DNA of 64,000 bases from an archaeon. GTDB lineage: Archaea > Iainarchaeota > Iainarchaeia > Iainarchaeales > DTGL01. The stretch is taken from NCBI GenBank assembly GCA_029258755.1, contig JAPDKC010000010.1, positions 62,001 to 126,000 of the forward strand, given 5' to 3'. The position numbers and the translations under genes are program-made. Below the pieces are notes generated by a model. The model saw only the letters and a program-made list of their open reading frames with translations, was not told the DNA's origin and did not search any database. Below, piece by piece: positions 14,508-24,069 of this stretch (its first letter is position 1; every line of letters begins with the position of its first letter).

Positions 14508-16420
14508 GCTACCGCTTTACTAATAACGCCTTTTGGCAGAGAAGGTAGCGTTGCTATTATTTTTCTTAAGGATTTCATAAGAATGCTTTTTCTTCTGTTT
14601 TTAACTAACGCGTGCTCTAAAACCTCGCTTAGAGTAGTAACTGGTATAACTTTTATCTTCTTCAGCTCCTTCTTTGGAATAACTATATCATCAAGATTTG
14701 CTTTAGGAATTATTACCTCTTTGAAGCCTGCCTTTATTGCAGCTTCGACCTTTGCTGTTATGCCGCCTACTGGCAGAACCTCGCCTCTAACAGAAAGCGA
14801 GCCGGTCATAGCCATCGATTGTTTTACTGGAATTCCTTCCAAGGCGGAGATTACTGCTGTTGCAACGCTAACGCTTGCGGAATCGCCTTCTACGCCTTCA
14901 TAGGTCTGTAAGAACTGTATGTGTAAGTCATGCTTGCTTATATCCTTTCCACTTATCTTCTTTATAATTGCAGAAACGTTCTGAACAGCTTCTTTTGCTA
15001 TTTCCCCAAGTTTGCCTGTAGCTATAATCTTCCCCTCGGCTCTTGAAGCTGCTGGTGCAATTTCTGCTTCTATAGGCAAAACTAAGCCTGCTGATCCATC
15101 TGGGCTTACAGCCAAGCCGTTTACTCTGCCGACAGCAGAGCCTTCGGTAAGGTAAACCTCATAATCCTTCCTTAGTTCAATGAGTTTTGCCATCATCTGC
15201 TGCTCTAATGTAAGAGCCGAATGCTTTGCTTCAATAACATCCTCTCTTGTTACAATATTTTTTCCTTTACTTCTTGCAATATCGCCGGCTGCCCTTATCA
15301 AGCCACCTAAATCACGAAGCTTTAGGGTTAAGCGATTCTTTCTTTGCGCTCGTTTTTTCGCTTCAAGGATTATTTCCTCTACAGCTTCTCTATCGAAGTG
15401 TGGAATCTTACCATCTTTTTTAACCTCCTGAGCGACAAATTGCACAAGCTTTGCTCTGTTTTCCGGTGTATCAGGCATATCCATATTCATATATATCTCA
15501 TATCCGTAGCCCCTAATCCTTGAGCGCAAGGCAGGGTGCACTTTTGCAAGATCTTCATAGTTGCCAGCAGCAACCAACACAAAGTCGCAAGGAACAGGAT
15601 CTGTCCTCACCATTGAGCCAGAGCTTAGTTCGCTTTGCCCAGTTATAGCATATTTTTTCTCCTGCAAAGCCGTTAGCAATTCTTGCTGTGATTTAGGTGT
15701 TAAGGAGGCGATCTCATCTATAAAGAGCACGCCTTTATGTACGCGATGGATCATTCCTGGTTCGACTCGTAAATGCGGTGGTGTTCCCAAGCCACCGCTT
15801 TGCAGAGGATCGTGCCTAACATCGCCAAGTAAAGCGCCAGCTTTTGCACCTGTAGCTTCTATAAAAGGCGCTGTCTTTCTTCCGGAATTATCTACTAGGA
15901 GCTTTGGTGTCTTTATTGATTCTCTCGGCTTAACCTGAACACTTAAAGCAGAGGCAACAAAAACAAAGCCGCCTAAGATTAAAGTTGCCGCATAGATTAT
16001 ATCGTTTATCCAGCCAATACGCCATATAACAAAGGTGGATATAAACCAGAGCAAGGGCAATATCATTGCAAGCATTCTTACGCTCTGGTCCTCTCGCATC
16101 GCTTCAAGCCTGGCTTCATGAACTATGCGCTTACCTTCACCAGCTGGCACAACCTTTATTTTTGGGTTGTTTGGATCTATGGGGTTTGGATAAACCAAAA
16201 TATCTTGAAGCTGCTCAACAGGCATTATCTCTGCCATTGCTTGCGCCAGCATGCTCTTGCCTGTTCCAGGCAGGCCTATAAGCAAAACGTTACGCCTTTG
16301 CATTGCGGCTTTTTTAATTAGCTCCACAGCTCTGTCTTGGCCTATAACCTGATCTATAAGTTTTTCAGGAACAGGAACATCAGCTGTTGTTTTAAACTCG
16401 AGTGGGATAGAAATGCTCAT
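14504..16420 (-). CDS. lonB: archaeal membrane-bound ATP-dependent protease LonB
   Basis: 638 residues. The AAA+ domain has Walker A GLPGTGKS (about 54-61) and Walker B GVLFIDEIASL. Two membrane helices (about 125-165) are inserted between the Walker motifs, the mark of archaeal LonB. The C-terminal protease domain shows the catalytic serine in GDSASVSVATAV and the lysine in GGITAKVEAAIKAG, forming a Ser-Lys dyad. It degrades misfolded and regulatory proteins at the membrane and is normally essential in archaea without FtsH. Confidence 0.95.
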   Translation of the reverse strand: MSISIPLEFKTTADVPVPEKLIDQVIGQDRAVELIKKAAMQRRNVLLIGLPGTGKSMLAQAMAEIMPVEQLQDILVYPNPIDPNNPKIKVVPAGEGKRIVHEARLEAMREDQSVRMLAMILPLLWFISTFVIWRIGWINDIIYAATLILGGFVFVASALSVQVKPRESIKTPKLLVDNSGRKTAPFIEATGAKAGALLGDVRHDPLQSGGLGTPPHLRVEPGMIHRVHKGVLFIDEIASLTPKSQQELLTALQEKKYAITGQSELSSGSMVRTDPVPCDFVLVAAGNYEDLAKVHPALRSRIRGYGYEIYMNMDMPDTPENRAKLVQFVAQEVKKDGKIPHFDREAVEEIILEAKKRAQRKNRLTLKLRDLGGLIRAAGDIARSKGKNIVTREDVIEAKHSALTLEQQMMAKLIELRKDYEVYLTEGSAVGRVNGLAVSPDGSAGLVLPIEAEIAPAASRAEGKIIATGKLGEIAKEAVQNVSAIIKKISGKDISKHDLHIQFLQTYEGVEGDSASVSVATAVISALEGIPVKQSMAMTGSLSVRGEVLPVGGITAKVEAAIKAGFKEVIIPKANLDDIVIPKKELKKIKVIPVTTLSEVLEHALVKNRRKSILMKSLRKIIATLPSLPKGVISKAVA

Positions 16421-16470
16421 ATAACAAAACTAAAACAAATCAATTTAAAAAATCGATTATAGAGGTTTGG

Positions 16471-17058
16471 CTATTGCCTTCTCAACATGCTTTTGCTTTT
16501 CCTCTCAAGCTTTGCTAATGCTTCTCTTGCAGCTTTTCTAAGCATCGGGTTTTCTCTCGGGTTTTCGGCTATCATTCTAAGAAGCTTTCTTGAACGCAAA
16601 GAAGGCCAATTGATCAATGCTTCTGCGCAAGCGATTCTAACGGTTAATGACTCTTTAGTATCCGCAAGAAGCTTTCTTAAAAGAGAGCCCTCATTCCTGG
16701 TTGAACCCTTTCCAAGCTCGCGAACCATTTGGGCTCTAACTGTTGCAGGAATATCCTTCACAAGAATCAGGTTTCTGAAAAGTCCGTAAGCTTTGCCCGG
16801 ATACCTTAAAGCAAGAACGCTTACGGCCTTTATTCTATCAGCGGTTGTTAAGCGAGCATCCCTCAGCAAGCGTACAAGCACATCAAGAACTGCTTTACTA
16901 TGCATGGTCATTAGCAATCTGAAAAACGTTTCTCTGGCCCTTGGATCCCTCAGCAAGCGTGTTCTTTTATCCAAATATTCCAAGCTTTCCGCTATTCTGC
17001 GCCTCTTAGCATGAGGCATGTTTTCTATTATTCTTCTTAGCAAATTTGGTCTTTTCAA
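16471..17058 (-). CDS. HEAT-repeat protein
   Basis: 195 residues, strongly basic, almost entirely helical. Repeating segments of about 31 residues can be aligned around VLVRLLRDARLTTADRIKAV, TVRAQMVRELGKGSTRNEGS and TVRIACAEALINWPSLRSRK, typical of HEAT/PBS-lyase-like repeats that form protein or nucleic-acid binding scaffolds. The start is TTG with GGTGAT upstream. The partner is unknown. It lies upstream of LonB on the same strand with a 50-base AT-rich gap. Confidence 0.75.
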   Translation of the reverse strand: MKRPNLLRRIIENMPHAKRRRIAESLEYLDKRTRLLRDPRARETFFRLLMTMHSKAVLDVLVRLLRDARLTTADRIKAVSVLALRYPGKAYGLFRNLILVKDIPATVRAQMVRELGKGSTRNEGSLLRKLLADTKESLTVRIACAEALINWPSLRSRKLLRMIAENPRENPMLRKAAREALAKLERKSKSMLRRQ

Positions 17059-17143
17059 CCCGCATCACCACGCTGCTTAAGAAAAACCTTTAATAACAAT
17101 AAGCTGTTGCTCTTAATAAAACTTTTGTTGTTATGATTGTTCT

Positions 17144-18085
17144 ATGGAGCTAAAGCTTTACTTCCTCGGCTCGAGCTGTTCGGCACCAACAAAGGAACGT
17201 AACCTTACAAGTATAGCGTTGCAGTTTAAGGGCAATGTTTTTCTTTTCGACTGTGCGGAAGGGACGCAGCAGCAGATGATGAGAGCCGATATAAGCTATA
17301 TGAAGATTGACAGCATCTTCTTCAGCCATTTTCATGCAGACCATTTTTTGGGCCTGCCTGGGCTGCTTGCGACTATGAATATGTATGAACGCGACTCTTT
17401 GCTTAGAATCTTTGGGCCCAGAAGAGTTGAAGAAAAAGTCAAGCTTGCTTTAAAGATCGCAGGCCTAAAGCCGCTATTCGATATAGAATGCATAGAGCTA
17501 AAAGAAGGAATCGTGCTTAAGGAGAAAGGATTTTATATAAAGGCGTTTAAGCTAGAGCACAACACAGAATGTTTTGGTTTTACCTTCAAGGAAGAGGATA
17601 AGCTTGGCAAATTTATGCGCGAAAAAGCGATAGCTTTAGGCGTACCAGTAGGACCTCTCTTCTCAAAACTTCAGCAAGGAAAGGCTGTGCATATAGGTAA
17701 GCGTATTATAAAGCCCGAGCAAGTGCTTGACTACGATAAAGGGCGAAGAGGCAGAAAAATAAGCATAGTGCTTGACACAAGGCCGAGTGAAAAGTATATT
17801 AAGCACATCAAGCATAGCGATGTGCTTGTGCATGAAGCTGTGTTTGCCAGCGACCTTATGGAACGTGCTATAGAAACCTTCCACAGCACAGCCAAAGAGG
17901 CAGCTGAGATTGCAAAAAAGGCAGAATGCAAAAAGCTCTATTTAACCCATTTTTCTACGCGTTACAAAAATCTTGGAAAACTGCTCAGCGAAGCTAGAGA
18001 GGTGTTCCAAAACACTTATATCGCAAAAGATTTGCTAGTAGAAAGCTTGCCATTAAATCCTGAGGAGAGGATTGTTGGAAGATGA
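17144..18085 (+). CDS. rnz: ribonuclease Z (tRNA 3' endonuclease)
   Basis: 313 residues, the short RNase Z form, which trims the 3' trailer of tRNA precursors. The metallo-beta-lactamase motif FFSHFHADHFLGLPGLLATM (about 59-78) supplies zinc ligands. Later ligands are in LEHNTECFGF, SIVLDTRPSEKY and YLTHFSTRY. The tRNA gene in this window lacks an encoded CCA end, consistent with a need for such processing. Its stop overlaps the ATG of the nucleotidyltransferase (ATGA), so the two are co-translated. Confidence 0.94.
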   Translation: MELKLYFLGSSCSAPTKERNLTSIALQFKGNVFLFDCAEGTQQQMMRADISYMKIDSIFFSHFHADHFLGLPGLLATMNMYERDSLLRIFGPRRVEEKVKLALKIAGLKPLFDIECIELKEGIVLKEKGFYIKAFKLEHNTECFGFTFKEEDKLGKFMREKAIALGVPVGPLFSKLQQGKAVHIGKRIIKPEQVLDYDKGRRGRKISIVLDTRPSEKYIKHIKHSDVLVHEAVFASDLMERAIETFHSTAKEAAEIAKKAECKKLYLTHFSTRYKNLGKLLSEAREVFQNTYIAKDLLVESLPLNPEERIVGR

Positions 18086-18798
18086 AAAGCGTTGCTGTTG
18101 TTCTGGCTGGTGGAAAAGGAGTAAGGATGCTTCCTCTCACCAGAGATAGACCAAAAGCGATGGTTATATTCAATAACAAGCCCTTACTTGAATGGATTCT
18201 TCTGGAGCTAAGCAAAGCTTGCATAAAAAAGGTTATTCTTGTTGTTGGTTATAAGAAAGAGAAAATAATTGAGTATTTTGGCAAAAGTTTTGCTAACGTG
18301 AGCATAGATTATGTTGTACAAGAAAAGCCGCTCGGCACAGGGCATGCGCTTCTTCAAGCCAAACAAGCAATCGCAAAACATTCTGCAAAACAGTTTCTTG
18401 TATGTTACGGCGATGTTATAGCAAGCTGTAAGGAGTTAAAAAAGATTATGGAAGCTAAGCAAGAAAATGTTATTGCTTTACGCTATGAAGAAAGACCAGA
18501 AAGATTTGGCGTTGTTGAGGTGAAAAATGGCAAAGTGATGAACATTGTTGAAAAACCAAAACGCATAGAGAAACCAGCTCTAATAAATGCCGGTCTCTAC
18601 AAGCTTAGCCAAGATGTATTTACTATTATTGAAAAATTAGAGCCGAGCGAACGAGGCGAAATTGAACTAACGGATGCTTTAAAGAAACTCATAGAAAATG
18701 GAAAATTAGCATATGTTATAGTAGAAGATGTGCTGGATATTGGCACAATTAACGACTTGGTAAGGTTATCGAAAACAAAAGCTAAATTTTTATTCTAG
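18082..18798 (+). CDS. sugar-phosphate nucleotidyltransferase
   Basis: 238 residues. The opening VAVVLAGGKGVRMLPLTRDR with KAMVIFNNKPLLEWIL is the nucleotide-binding signature of the GlmU/RmlA-type family. QEKPLGTGHALLQAK and VCYGDV continue the active site. It activates a sugar-1-phosphate with NTP for glycan or lipid glycosylation; the exact sugar cannot be told. No C-terminal hexapeptide acyltransferase repeats are present, so it is not a bifunctional GlmU. It overlaps rnz at its start. Confidence 0.88.
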   Translation: MKSVAVVLAGGKGVRMLPLTRDRPKAMVIFNNKPLLEWILLELSKACIKKVILVVGYKKEKIIEYFGKSFANVSIDYVVQEKPLGTGHALLQAKQAIAKHSAKQFLVCYGDVIASCKELKKIMEAKQENVIALRYEERPERFGVVEVKNGKVMNIVEKPKRIEKPALINAGLYKLSQDVFTIIEKLEPSERGEIELTDALKKLIENGKLAYVIVEDVLDIGTINDLVRLSKTKAKFLF

Positions 18799-19465
18799 CC
18801 CCCGGCTTAAGAACAGCAACTTTGGTTGCTACAATGCTGTCTTCAATCTTTTCTCTGAATTCTAAAGGAGATGCTTTGATCATATCAAACGTGTTGTAAT
18901 GCATTGGCACAACTACCTTTGGACTAATGCTTTTAACAACCTTTACAGCATCCGTTACATCCATTGTTGTTGCCCCGCCGATAGGAACCATAAGAACATC
19001 GGCTTTAAGCTTGTTGAATGAATCCATTAGGAAAGTATCTCCCAAATGCACGAAAGAAGTATTGTTGTACTTTATTTTGAAGCCCAAGGGATAAAATGAG
19101 GTTGGATGGTGCACTGGAAAAGCCTCTACTGAAATGCCCCTCAGGCATGCTCTCTTGTTTATTGCTATTGCATACTTGTTTGAGCGCTTTATGTTGAGCT
19201 GCGACAAAATATGATCATGCGCTACTACGCATGCGTTATCTCTTGCAACTATTTCCTCTATAAGCTTTTTATCAAAATGGTCAAAGTGCTCATGAGAGAT
19301 TAGGATTATATCTATGTTTTTGAGGTACTTCTTTCCGCTAGAATTCATCAGCTTTGGTTTTACGTTAACTTCTTTCGGTATGTTTAAAAAAGGGTCTATA
19401 AGCACGTTACATGCTGGCAGAGAAAGCAGAAAGAAAGAGTGGTGGATATAGCGCAAGAAGGCCAT
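18782..19465 (-). CDS. metallo-beta-lactamase-fold hydrolase (UPF0173-like)
   Basis: 227 residues. LISHEHFDHFDK (about 55-66) is the zinc-binding HxHxDH motif. FVHLGDTFLMD and VVPMHYNTFDM provide the later Asp and His ligands, matching the UPF0173/UlaG-like branch of metal-dependent hydrolases. The substrate is unknown. It converges on the nucleotidyltransferase with a 17-base overlap at the stops. Confidence 0.85.
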   Translation of the reverse strand: MAFLRYIHHSFFLLSLPACNVLIDPFLNIPKEVNVKPKLMNSSGKKYLKNIDIILISHEHFDHFDKKLIEEIVARDNACVVAHDHILSQLNIKRSNKYAIAINKRACLRGISVEAFPVHHPTSFYPLGFKIKYNNTSFVHLGDTFLMDSFNKLKADVLMVPIGGATTMDVTDAVKVVKSISPKVVVPMHYNTFDMIKASPLEFREKIEDSIVATKVAVLKPGARIKI

Positions 19466-19574
19466 ACCTTATCCCAATTATAAATATGCTCAAAAAGAGT
19501 TTTAAATGATGCCACAAAATCCCTTATAGAAAAAATTAAGTAAAGTAGTGCGCAAAAATATTATGGTGCTTAAC

Positions 19575-20387
19575 ATGAGAAAGCTCTTTTTTCTTGCGCT
19601 TGTTTTGCTCATGCCAGGCTTGTGCTTTGCATTGCGATATTCTTTAGGTCATCATTACATCACTATAGAAATTGATGACAAGGGCTATGCGAAGGTTACT
19701 GAGCGCTATTACTTAGCGTTCAAAACACAGCAAGATATAGAGGAGTTTGCGCAAAAAAAGACCGACCTTGGTGTAAACATAGATGCTTGGAGCAGATTCA
19801 ATCCTGCCTTTGGCATTCATGTAGGAAGCAAGGATAAGCTCAAACCACAGACACTAAATATTTCTTTAACCACAGCAAAAGATAATTATCTTGAAATAAG
19901 CTATGAAATAGATAGGCCTATTGTTAGAGTCATAAAGGAAGAAAGTAGAATGATTGTTTATGAACTGAATAAATGGGTTCTTAGCTCCTTTGTCGAGGGA
20001 ACAGATTACGTTATTCCCGAGGGGACCTTTATTACATTTATTTTACCTAAGGAAAGCACCGTGCTTGAAGAAGGGGAGCTGTTTAATTATGCAGAAGTTT
20101 ATAAGGATGTAAAACCAAAGGTAATGGTAAGAGGTTTTTTGGCTATAGGAAGCTTTAACCTTCGCTACATATACTGGAAAGGCATAGCTCCAAAATTCAG
20201 TATATCCTTCCTGTTAAAGCAGATTATAGAAGGTGCTGATACAAATACAATTGCGGCTTCGTTAGCAATAGTTTTTATTATTGGCATATTCGTATACTTC
20301 AACAGGAAAAAGCTTAGCGAAAAGGTTACAAACTTTGTTGTGAGAAACACCGAGCTCAGCGAAGAAGAAGAGCTTAAAGGTTTTTAG
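19575..20387 (+). CDS. secreted membrane-anchored protein of unknown function
   Basis: 270 residues from the ATG at 19575, favoured because GGTG lies five bases upstream and it opens directly on a Sec signal (MRKLFFLALVLLMPGLCFA). Two earlier in-frame starts exist at 19548 and 19563. The mature part (about 20-225) is beta-rich (HYITIEIDDKGYAKVTERYY) with no motif I recognise. One membrane helix near the C-terminus (TIAASLAIVFIIGIFVYF) is followed by a short charged cytoplasmic tail. The topology suggests a surface domain anchored from its C-terminus. Confidence 0.7.
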   Translation: MRKLFFLALVLLMPGLCFALRYSLGHHYITIEIDDKGYAKVTERYYLAFKTQQDIEEFAQKKTDLGVNIDAWSRFNPAFGIHVGSKDKLKPQTLNISLTTAKDNYLEISYEIDRPIVRVIKEESRMIVYELNKWVLSSFVEGTDYVIPEGTFITFILPKESTVLEEGELFNYAEVYKDVKPKVMVRGFLAIGSFNLRYIYWKGIAPKFSISFLLKQIIEGADTNTIAASLAIVFIIGIFVYFNRKKLSEKVTNFVVRNTELSEEEELKGF

Positions 20388-20892
20388 TGCTTTTTTCTAT
20401 AATTCTTTTTGTTCTCAGCTCGACGCCACAATCAGGACACTCTTTAACAGAACTGCCTGCCGCATACTCTTTCTTGCACACGGGACAAAAACGCACAAAC
20501 GATATTATATTCTTTATCTTTCCCTGCATAACAGAAGCAAAAGGGATTGCTAGCATCGCGAGAAAATTCTGAATTGAATAGTCATCTGTTATCACTAGAA
20601 ATTCCTTATTTTGCTCCTTAAATTGCATCGCTAGCGCTAACGTGCTTATGTCTGCTTTACTCATTTTAGTGAAGCCTTTGCTTCTAACAAGCTTTTTTGC
20701 TCTGTTTAAGTATTTATGTTTTGGTCTGTAAACCCTTAGAAGCTTGCGCTTTAATGCATTCTCAACTAAAGCTCTTGTTTCCATGCTTCTGAATTCTTCA
20801 AGAACTTCATAGGTGCAAGCATACCTTTCACTTTCTTCAAAGGTAAAAGCCGGTTGATTTATTAGTGCAGATGCATCAAGCAGTATCAGCAT
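20374..20892 (-). CDS. nob1: NOB1-type endoribonuclease (PIN plus zinc ribbon)
   Basis: 172 residues. The PIN domain starts MLILLDASALINQP with the first metal aspartate; further acidic sites include EEFRSME, KADISTLALA and VITDDYSIQN. A C-terminal zinc ribbon, FCPVCKKEY with CPDCGVEL (about 134-158), completes the NOB1 architecture. In archaea it cleaves the 3' end of 16S rRNA during small-subunit maturation. It converges on the preceding gene with a 14-base overlap. Confidence 0.92.
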   Translation of the reverse strand: MLILLDASALINQPAFTFEESERYACTYEVLEEFRSMETRALVENALKRKLLRVYRPKHKYLNRAKKLVRSKGFTKMSKADISTLALAMQFKEQNKEFLVITDDYSIQNFLAMLAIPFASVMQGKIKNIISFVRFCPVCKKEYAAGSSVKECPDCGVELRTKRIIEKSTKNL

Positions 20893-20963
20893 AAAAAACT
20901 ATCGAAGAGTTTCCTTAAAATTTATAACCCTCAATTTTTACATATAAGGTTTGAGGTGCTCGC

Positions 20964-22424
20964 ATGCACATAGAGGAGATCGCAAAAACGCTAAGCGAGA
21001 TCGAGGTAAAAACACTTAACGCTTTAAGCTCTGGTGCAAAACTTTCTGAAAACGAGATAGCTGTAAAAGCGGCAATTCCTATAGATTCTGTAAGGCGCGC
21101 ATTAGCTTGGTTAAAAGAAAAAAACTTAGCAGATGTTTCGCAAAAGGAAGTATGTTTTTATGAGTTAACTGAAAAAGGCAGGCAGGTAGTTGAGCAAGGT
21201 CTGCCAGAGGAGCGCTTTATTCTCACTCTTAAAAAACTTGGCAATAAAGCCAGTGTTAAGGAGCTACTTAAAGAAAGCTCCTTAAGCAGGGAGGAATTCA
21301 ACATCGCTTTTGGAAAAGCAAAACGTTACAATTGGGTTGTTTTTAATGAAAATAATGAATTGGAGCTTACAGGACTTGAAGCTGATTTGTTAGCGAAAAA
21401 ACTTCCTGAACAAAAGCTCTTGGAAAAAATAAGAGCCAATGAGCTTGCAAGTATTGAGCAAAGTAAAGCGCTTAGCGAATTCTTGAAGCGCGGGCTTCTT
21501 GAAAAAAGAAGTAGAATAGTGTTAGAAGCGCAAATAAATGAGAATGGAAAGCGTGCTTTAGCTATAGCTTCTAAGAGCAAAGAGCGTTTCTATAATTTGC
21601 AAGCAGAGGTTGAACCCCTCTATATAGGAAAGAAACAACCATATGCTAGATTCCTAGATGAGATAAGGAGAAAGCTTATTGTTATGGGATTCAAGGAGAT
21701 GAAAAGTCCGCTAATAGTGCAGGAGTTTTATAATTTCGATGTGTTGTATCAGCCGCAAGATCATCCCGCAAGAGAATGGGCGAGCACATTTAGGCTAAAG
21801 AATCCTCGCTATGGAAAGCTTCCAGATAAAAAGATAGTCAACGCTGTTAAAGCCGCTCACGAGCATGGCGCGAACACAGGAAGCACTGGTTGGCGCTACA
21901 AATGGAGCATTGAAAAAGCTATGCGCTTAATGCCATGTGCCCACGGCACAGCGCATAGCGCAAGACAGCTTGTTGAAGGGATTGAAATTCCTGGAAAATA
22001 TTTTTCCCTTGCAAGGTGTTATAGACCAGATAAACCTGATAAAACGCATTTGATGGAATTCAACCAGCTTGAAGGGATTATAGCCGCCGATCTGAATTTC
22101 AAACACCTATTAGGAATTCTTAAACAATTTGCTGAAGAAATAGCAAACGCTAAAAAGGTTAAGTTTTATCCGGACTATTATCCATTTACTGAGCCTTCTG
22201 TACAACTTTCAGCGAAGCATCCTGAGCTTGGTTGGATCGAGTTTGGGGGAGCTGGCTTGTTTAGACCTGAAATTCTTGAGCCTTTAGGCATAAAATGCAA
22301 TGTTCTTGCATGGGGTCTTGGCATAGATCGCTTGGCAATGTTTAAGCTTGGCATAGAAGACATGCGTGAGTTATTCAGCAGCAATTTAGCATGGCTTAGG
22401 AAAGAACCTATTGCGGTGCTTTAA
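20964..22424 (+). CDS. pheS: phenylalanyl-tRNA synthetase alpha subunit
   Basis: 486 residues, the long archaeal/eukaryotic-type alpha chain. The N-terminal winged-helix domains (about 1-110, e.g. SSGAKLSENEIAVKAAIPID) bind tRNA. The class II catalytic core begins around residue 220, with FKEMKSPLIVQEFYNFDVLY, QDHPAREW and the terminal GLGIDRLAMFKLGIEDMREL as motif 3. GAGGTG stands before the ATG. One base separates it from pheT, so the heterotetramer subunits are made together. Confidence 0.96.
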   Translation: MHIEEIAKTLSEIEVKTLNALSSGAKLSENEIAVKAAIPIDSVRRALAWLKEKNLADVSQKEVCFYELTEKGRQVVEQGLPEERFILTLKKLGNKASVKELLKESSLSREEFNIAFGKAKRYNWVVFNENNELELTGLEADLLAKKLPEQKLLEKIRANELASIEQSKALSEFLKRGLLEKRSRIVLEAQINENGKRALAIASKSKERFYNLQAEVEPLYIGKKQPYARFLDEIRRKLIVMGFKEMKSPLIVQEFYNFDVLYQPQDHPAREWASTFRLKNPRYGKLPDKKIVNAVKAAHEHGANTGSTGWRYKWSIEKAMRLMPCAHGTAHSARQLVEGIEIPGKYFSLARCYRPDKPDKTHLMEFNQLEGIIAADLNFKHLLGILKQFAEEIANAKKVKFYPDYYPFTEPSVQLSAKHPELGWIEFGGAGLFRPEILEPLGIKCNVLAWGLGIDRLAMFKLGIEDMRELFSSNLAWLRKEPIAVL

Positions 22425-22425
22425 A

Positions 22426-24069
22426 ATGCCAACTATAGAGATAAGTAAAAAAGATCTTGAAACATTGCTGGGAAAAAAGCTTAGCGACACTGAGCTTAGA
22501 GAAAAGGCTGCTTTGTTTGTTAAGGGAGAGATAGAGGAACTTGAAGGGGATAGAATAAAGATAGAGCTTAAGGACACAACAAGGCCCGATCTCTGGAGTG
22601 TTGAAGGATTAGCTAGAGAGCTAGCCGGATTATATGGAATAAAGAGAGGTCTTCCCAAATTTAAAGTTTATAAAAGCAATGTTAAAGTGCGCGTTGATCC
22701 TAAATTGAAAGATATAAGACCTAAAGGCGCTTATGCTATAGCAAAAGGTGTTAAAGTAAGTGAGCATTTCTTGGTTCAGCTTATTCAGCTTCAGGAAAAG
22801 TTATGCGAAACGTTTGGAAGAAAACGAAAGGAAGTAGCAATAGGCATATTCGATTATGACAAGGTTGAAGGAAACTTACGCTATTATGCAGCTAGCCCAG
22901 ATACGCGCTTTGTTCCGCTAGGGTTTACAACTGAATTGAGCTTGCAGGAAATACTCGAACAGCATCCTAAAGGAATAGAGTATCGCAAGTTATTAGAGGG
23001 CAAACGCCTTTATCCTCTGTTGGTTGACGAGCGCGATGAAGTGCTATCTATGCCACCAATAATAAACTCTGAGTATTCTGGTAAGGTGACAACAGAGACA
23101 CGGAATCTTTTCATAGATGTTACTGGCTTTAATCAGGAAACTATTAACATAGCCCTGGAAATAGTTTGTGCTGCTTTACACGATCGTGGTGCAAGAATAG
23201 AGAGCGTAACCGTTGATTATGGAAAGGAAAAGATAGTAACGCCTACGTTTAAAGCAAAAAGCATAAAAGTGCCTCTAGCTCTTATCGAGAAAACGTTAGG
23301 TGAAGCCATACCTAAAGGAAAACTCAAGAAATATATTGAAATGAAACGCATGTGTTGCAAGTTTTCGAAGAAGCACTTAACAGTGCAATATCCTTCTTAC
23401 AGAGCCGATGTGATGCATCCGATAGATATAGTGGAGGATATACTTATAGCAATGGATTATAATTCCCTGCAGCCTGAACCTGTTGTGCTTGCTTGCGAAG
23501 GCTCTGAGCTTGAAGAACGCAAGCTAATAGATGCTGTTAGGGAAATATGCATAGGAATGCAGCTACAAGAAGTGCTTACGCTTACATTAACATCTAAAAA
23601 GAAACAGCAAGAAAAAATGTTGCTAAGTAGCGAAGAATTTGTGGAGCTTGAAAATCCACTATCGAACGAGTTCGCTGTATTTAGGAAAAGCATTATTCCT
23701 GAGCTTCTGGACTTTTTGGCAAAAAATAAGCATTGTGCTTATCCACAACAAATATTTGAGGTAGGAAAGGTCTTGCATCTGAACGAAAATAGCGAAACTG
23801 GAGTAGAGGAAAAGAATGTCGTTTGTATAGCGCTTAGCGGTAAAGAAGCAAACTTCAACGAGATAAAGAGATTCTTAGATGCTTTATGTTGTGCGCTCTC
23901 ATGGAAATACGAGCTTAAAAGAGCTGAACATAAAGCTTTCAAAAAAGGCCTTTGCGCTGTGATCAAAGCAGGAGATAAGCAAGGCATTATTGGAGAAATT
24001 AGTAAAGATGTTTTGCAGAACTTTGGCTTAAAGATGCCCGTTGCTGTACTCGAGCTTGAGTTAAGCTAA
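22426..24069 (+). CDS. pheT: phenylalanyl-tRNA synthetase beta subunit
   Basis: 547 residues, the compact archaeal/eukaryotic-type beta chain. MPTIEISKKDLETLLGKKLS opens the B1 domain; KIELKDTTRPDLWSVEGLAREL is strongly conserved. The B3/B4 editing domain lies in the middle (IINSEYSGKVTTETRNLFID) and a degenerate class II-like core at the C-terminus. It binds tRNA-Phe and edits Tyr mischarging. The ATG at 22426 follows the pheS stop by one base. Confidence 0.95.
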   Translation: MPTIEISKKDLETLLGKKLSDTELREKAALFVKGEIEELEGDRIKIELKDTTRPDLWSVEGLARELAGLYGIKRGLPKFKVYKSNVKVRVDPKLKDIRPKGAYAIAKGVKVSEHFLVQLIQLQEKLCETFGRKRKEVAIGIFDYDKVEGNLRYYAASPDTRFVPLGFTTELSLQEILEQHPKGIEYRKLLEGKRLYPLLVDERDEVLSMPPIINSEYSGKVTTETRNLFIDVTGFNQETINIALEIVCAALHDRGARIESVTVDYGKEKIVTPTFKAKSIKVPLALIEKTLGEAIPKGKLKKYIEMKRMCCKFSKKHLTVQYPSYRADVMHPIDIVEDILIAMDYNSLQPEPVVLACEGSELEERKLIDAVREICIGMQLQEVLTLTLTSKKKQQEKMLLSSEEFVELENPLSNEFAVFRKSIIPELLDFLAKNKHCAYPQQIFEVGKVLHLNENSETGVEEKNVVCIALSGKEANFNEIKRFLDALCCALSWKYELKRAEHKAFKKGLCAVIKAGDKQGIIGEISKDVLQNFGLKMPVAVLELELS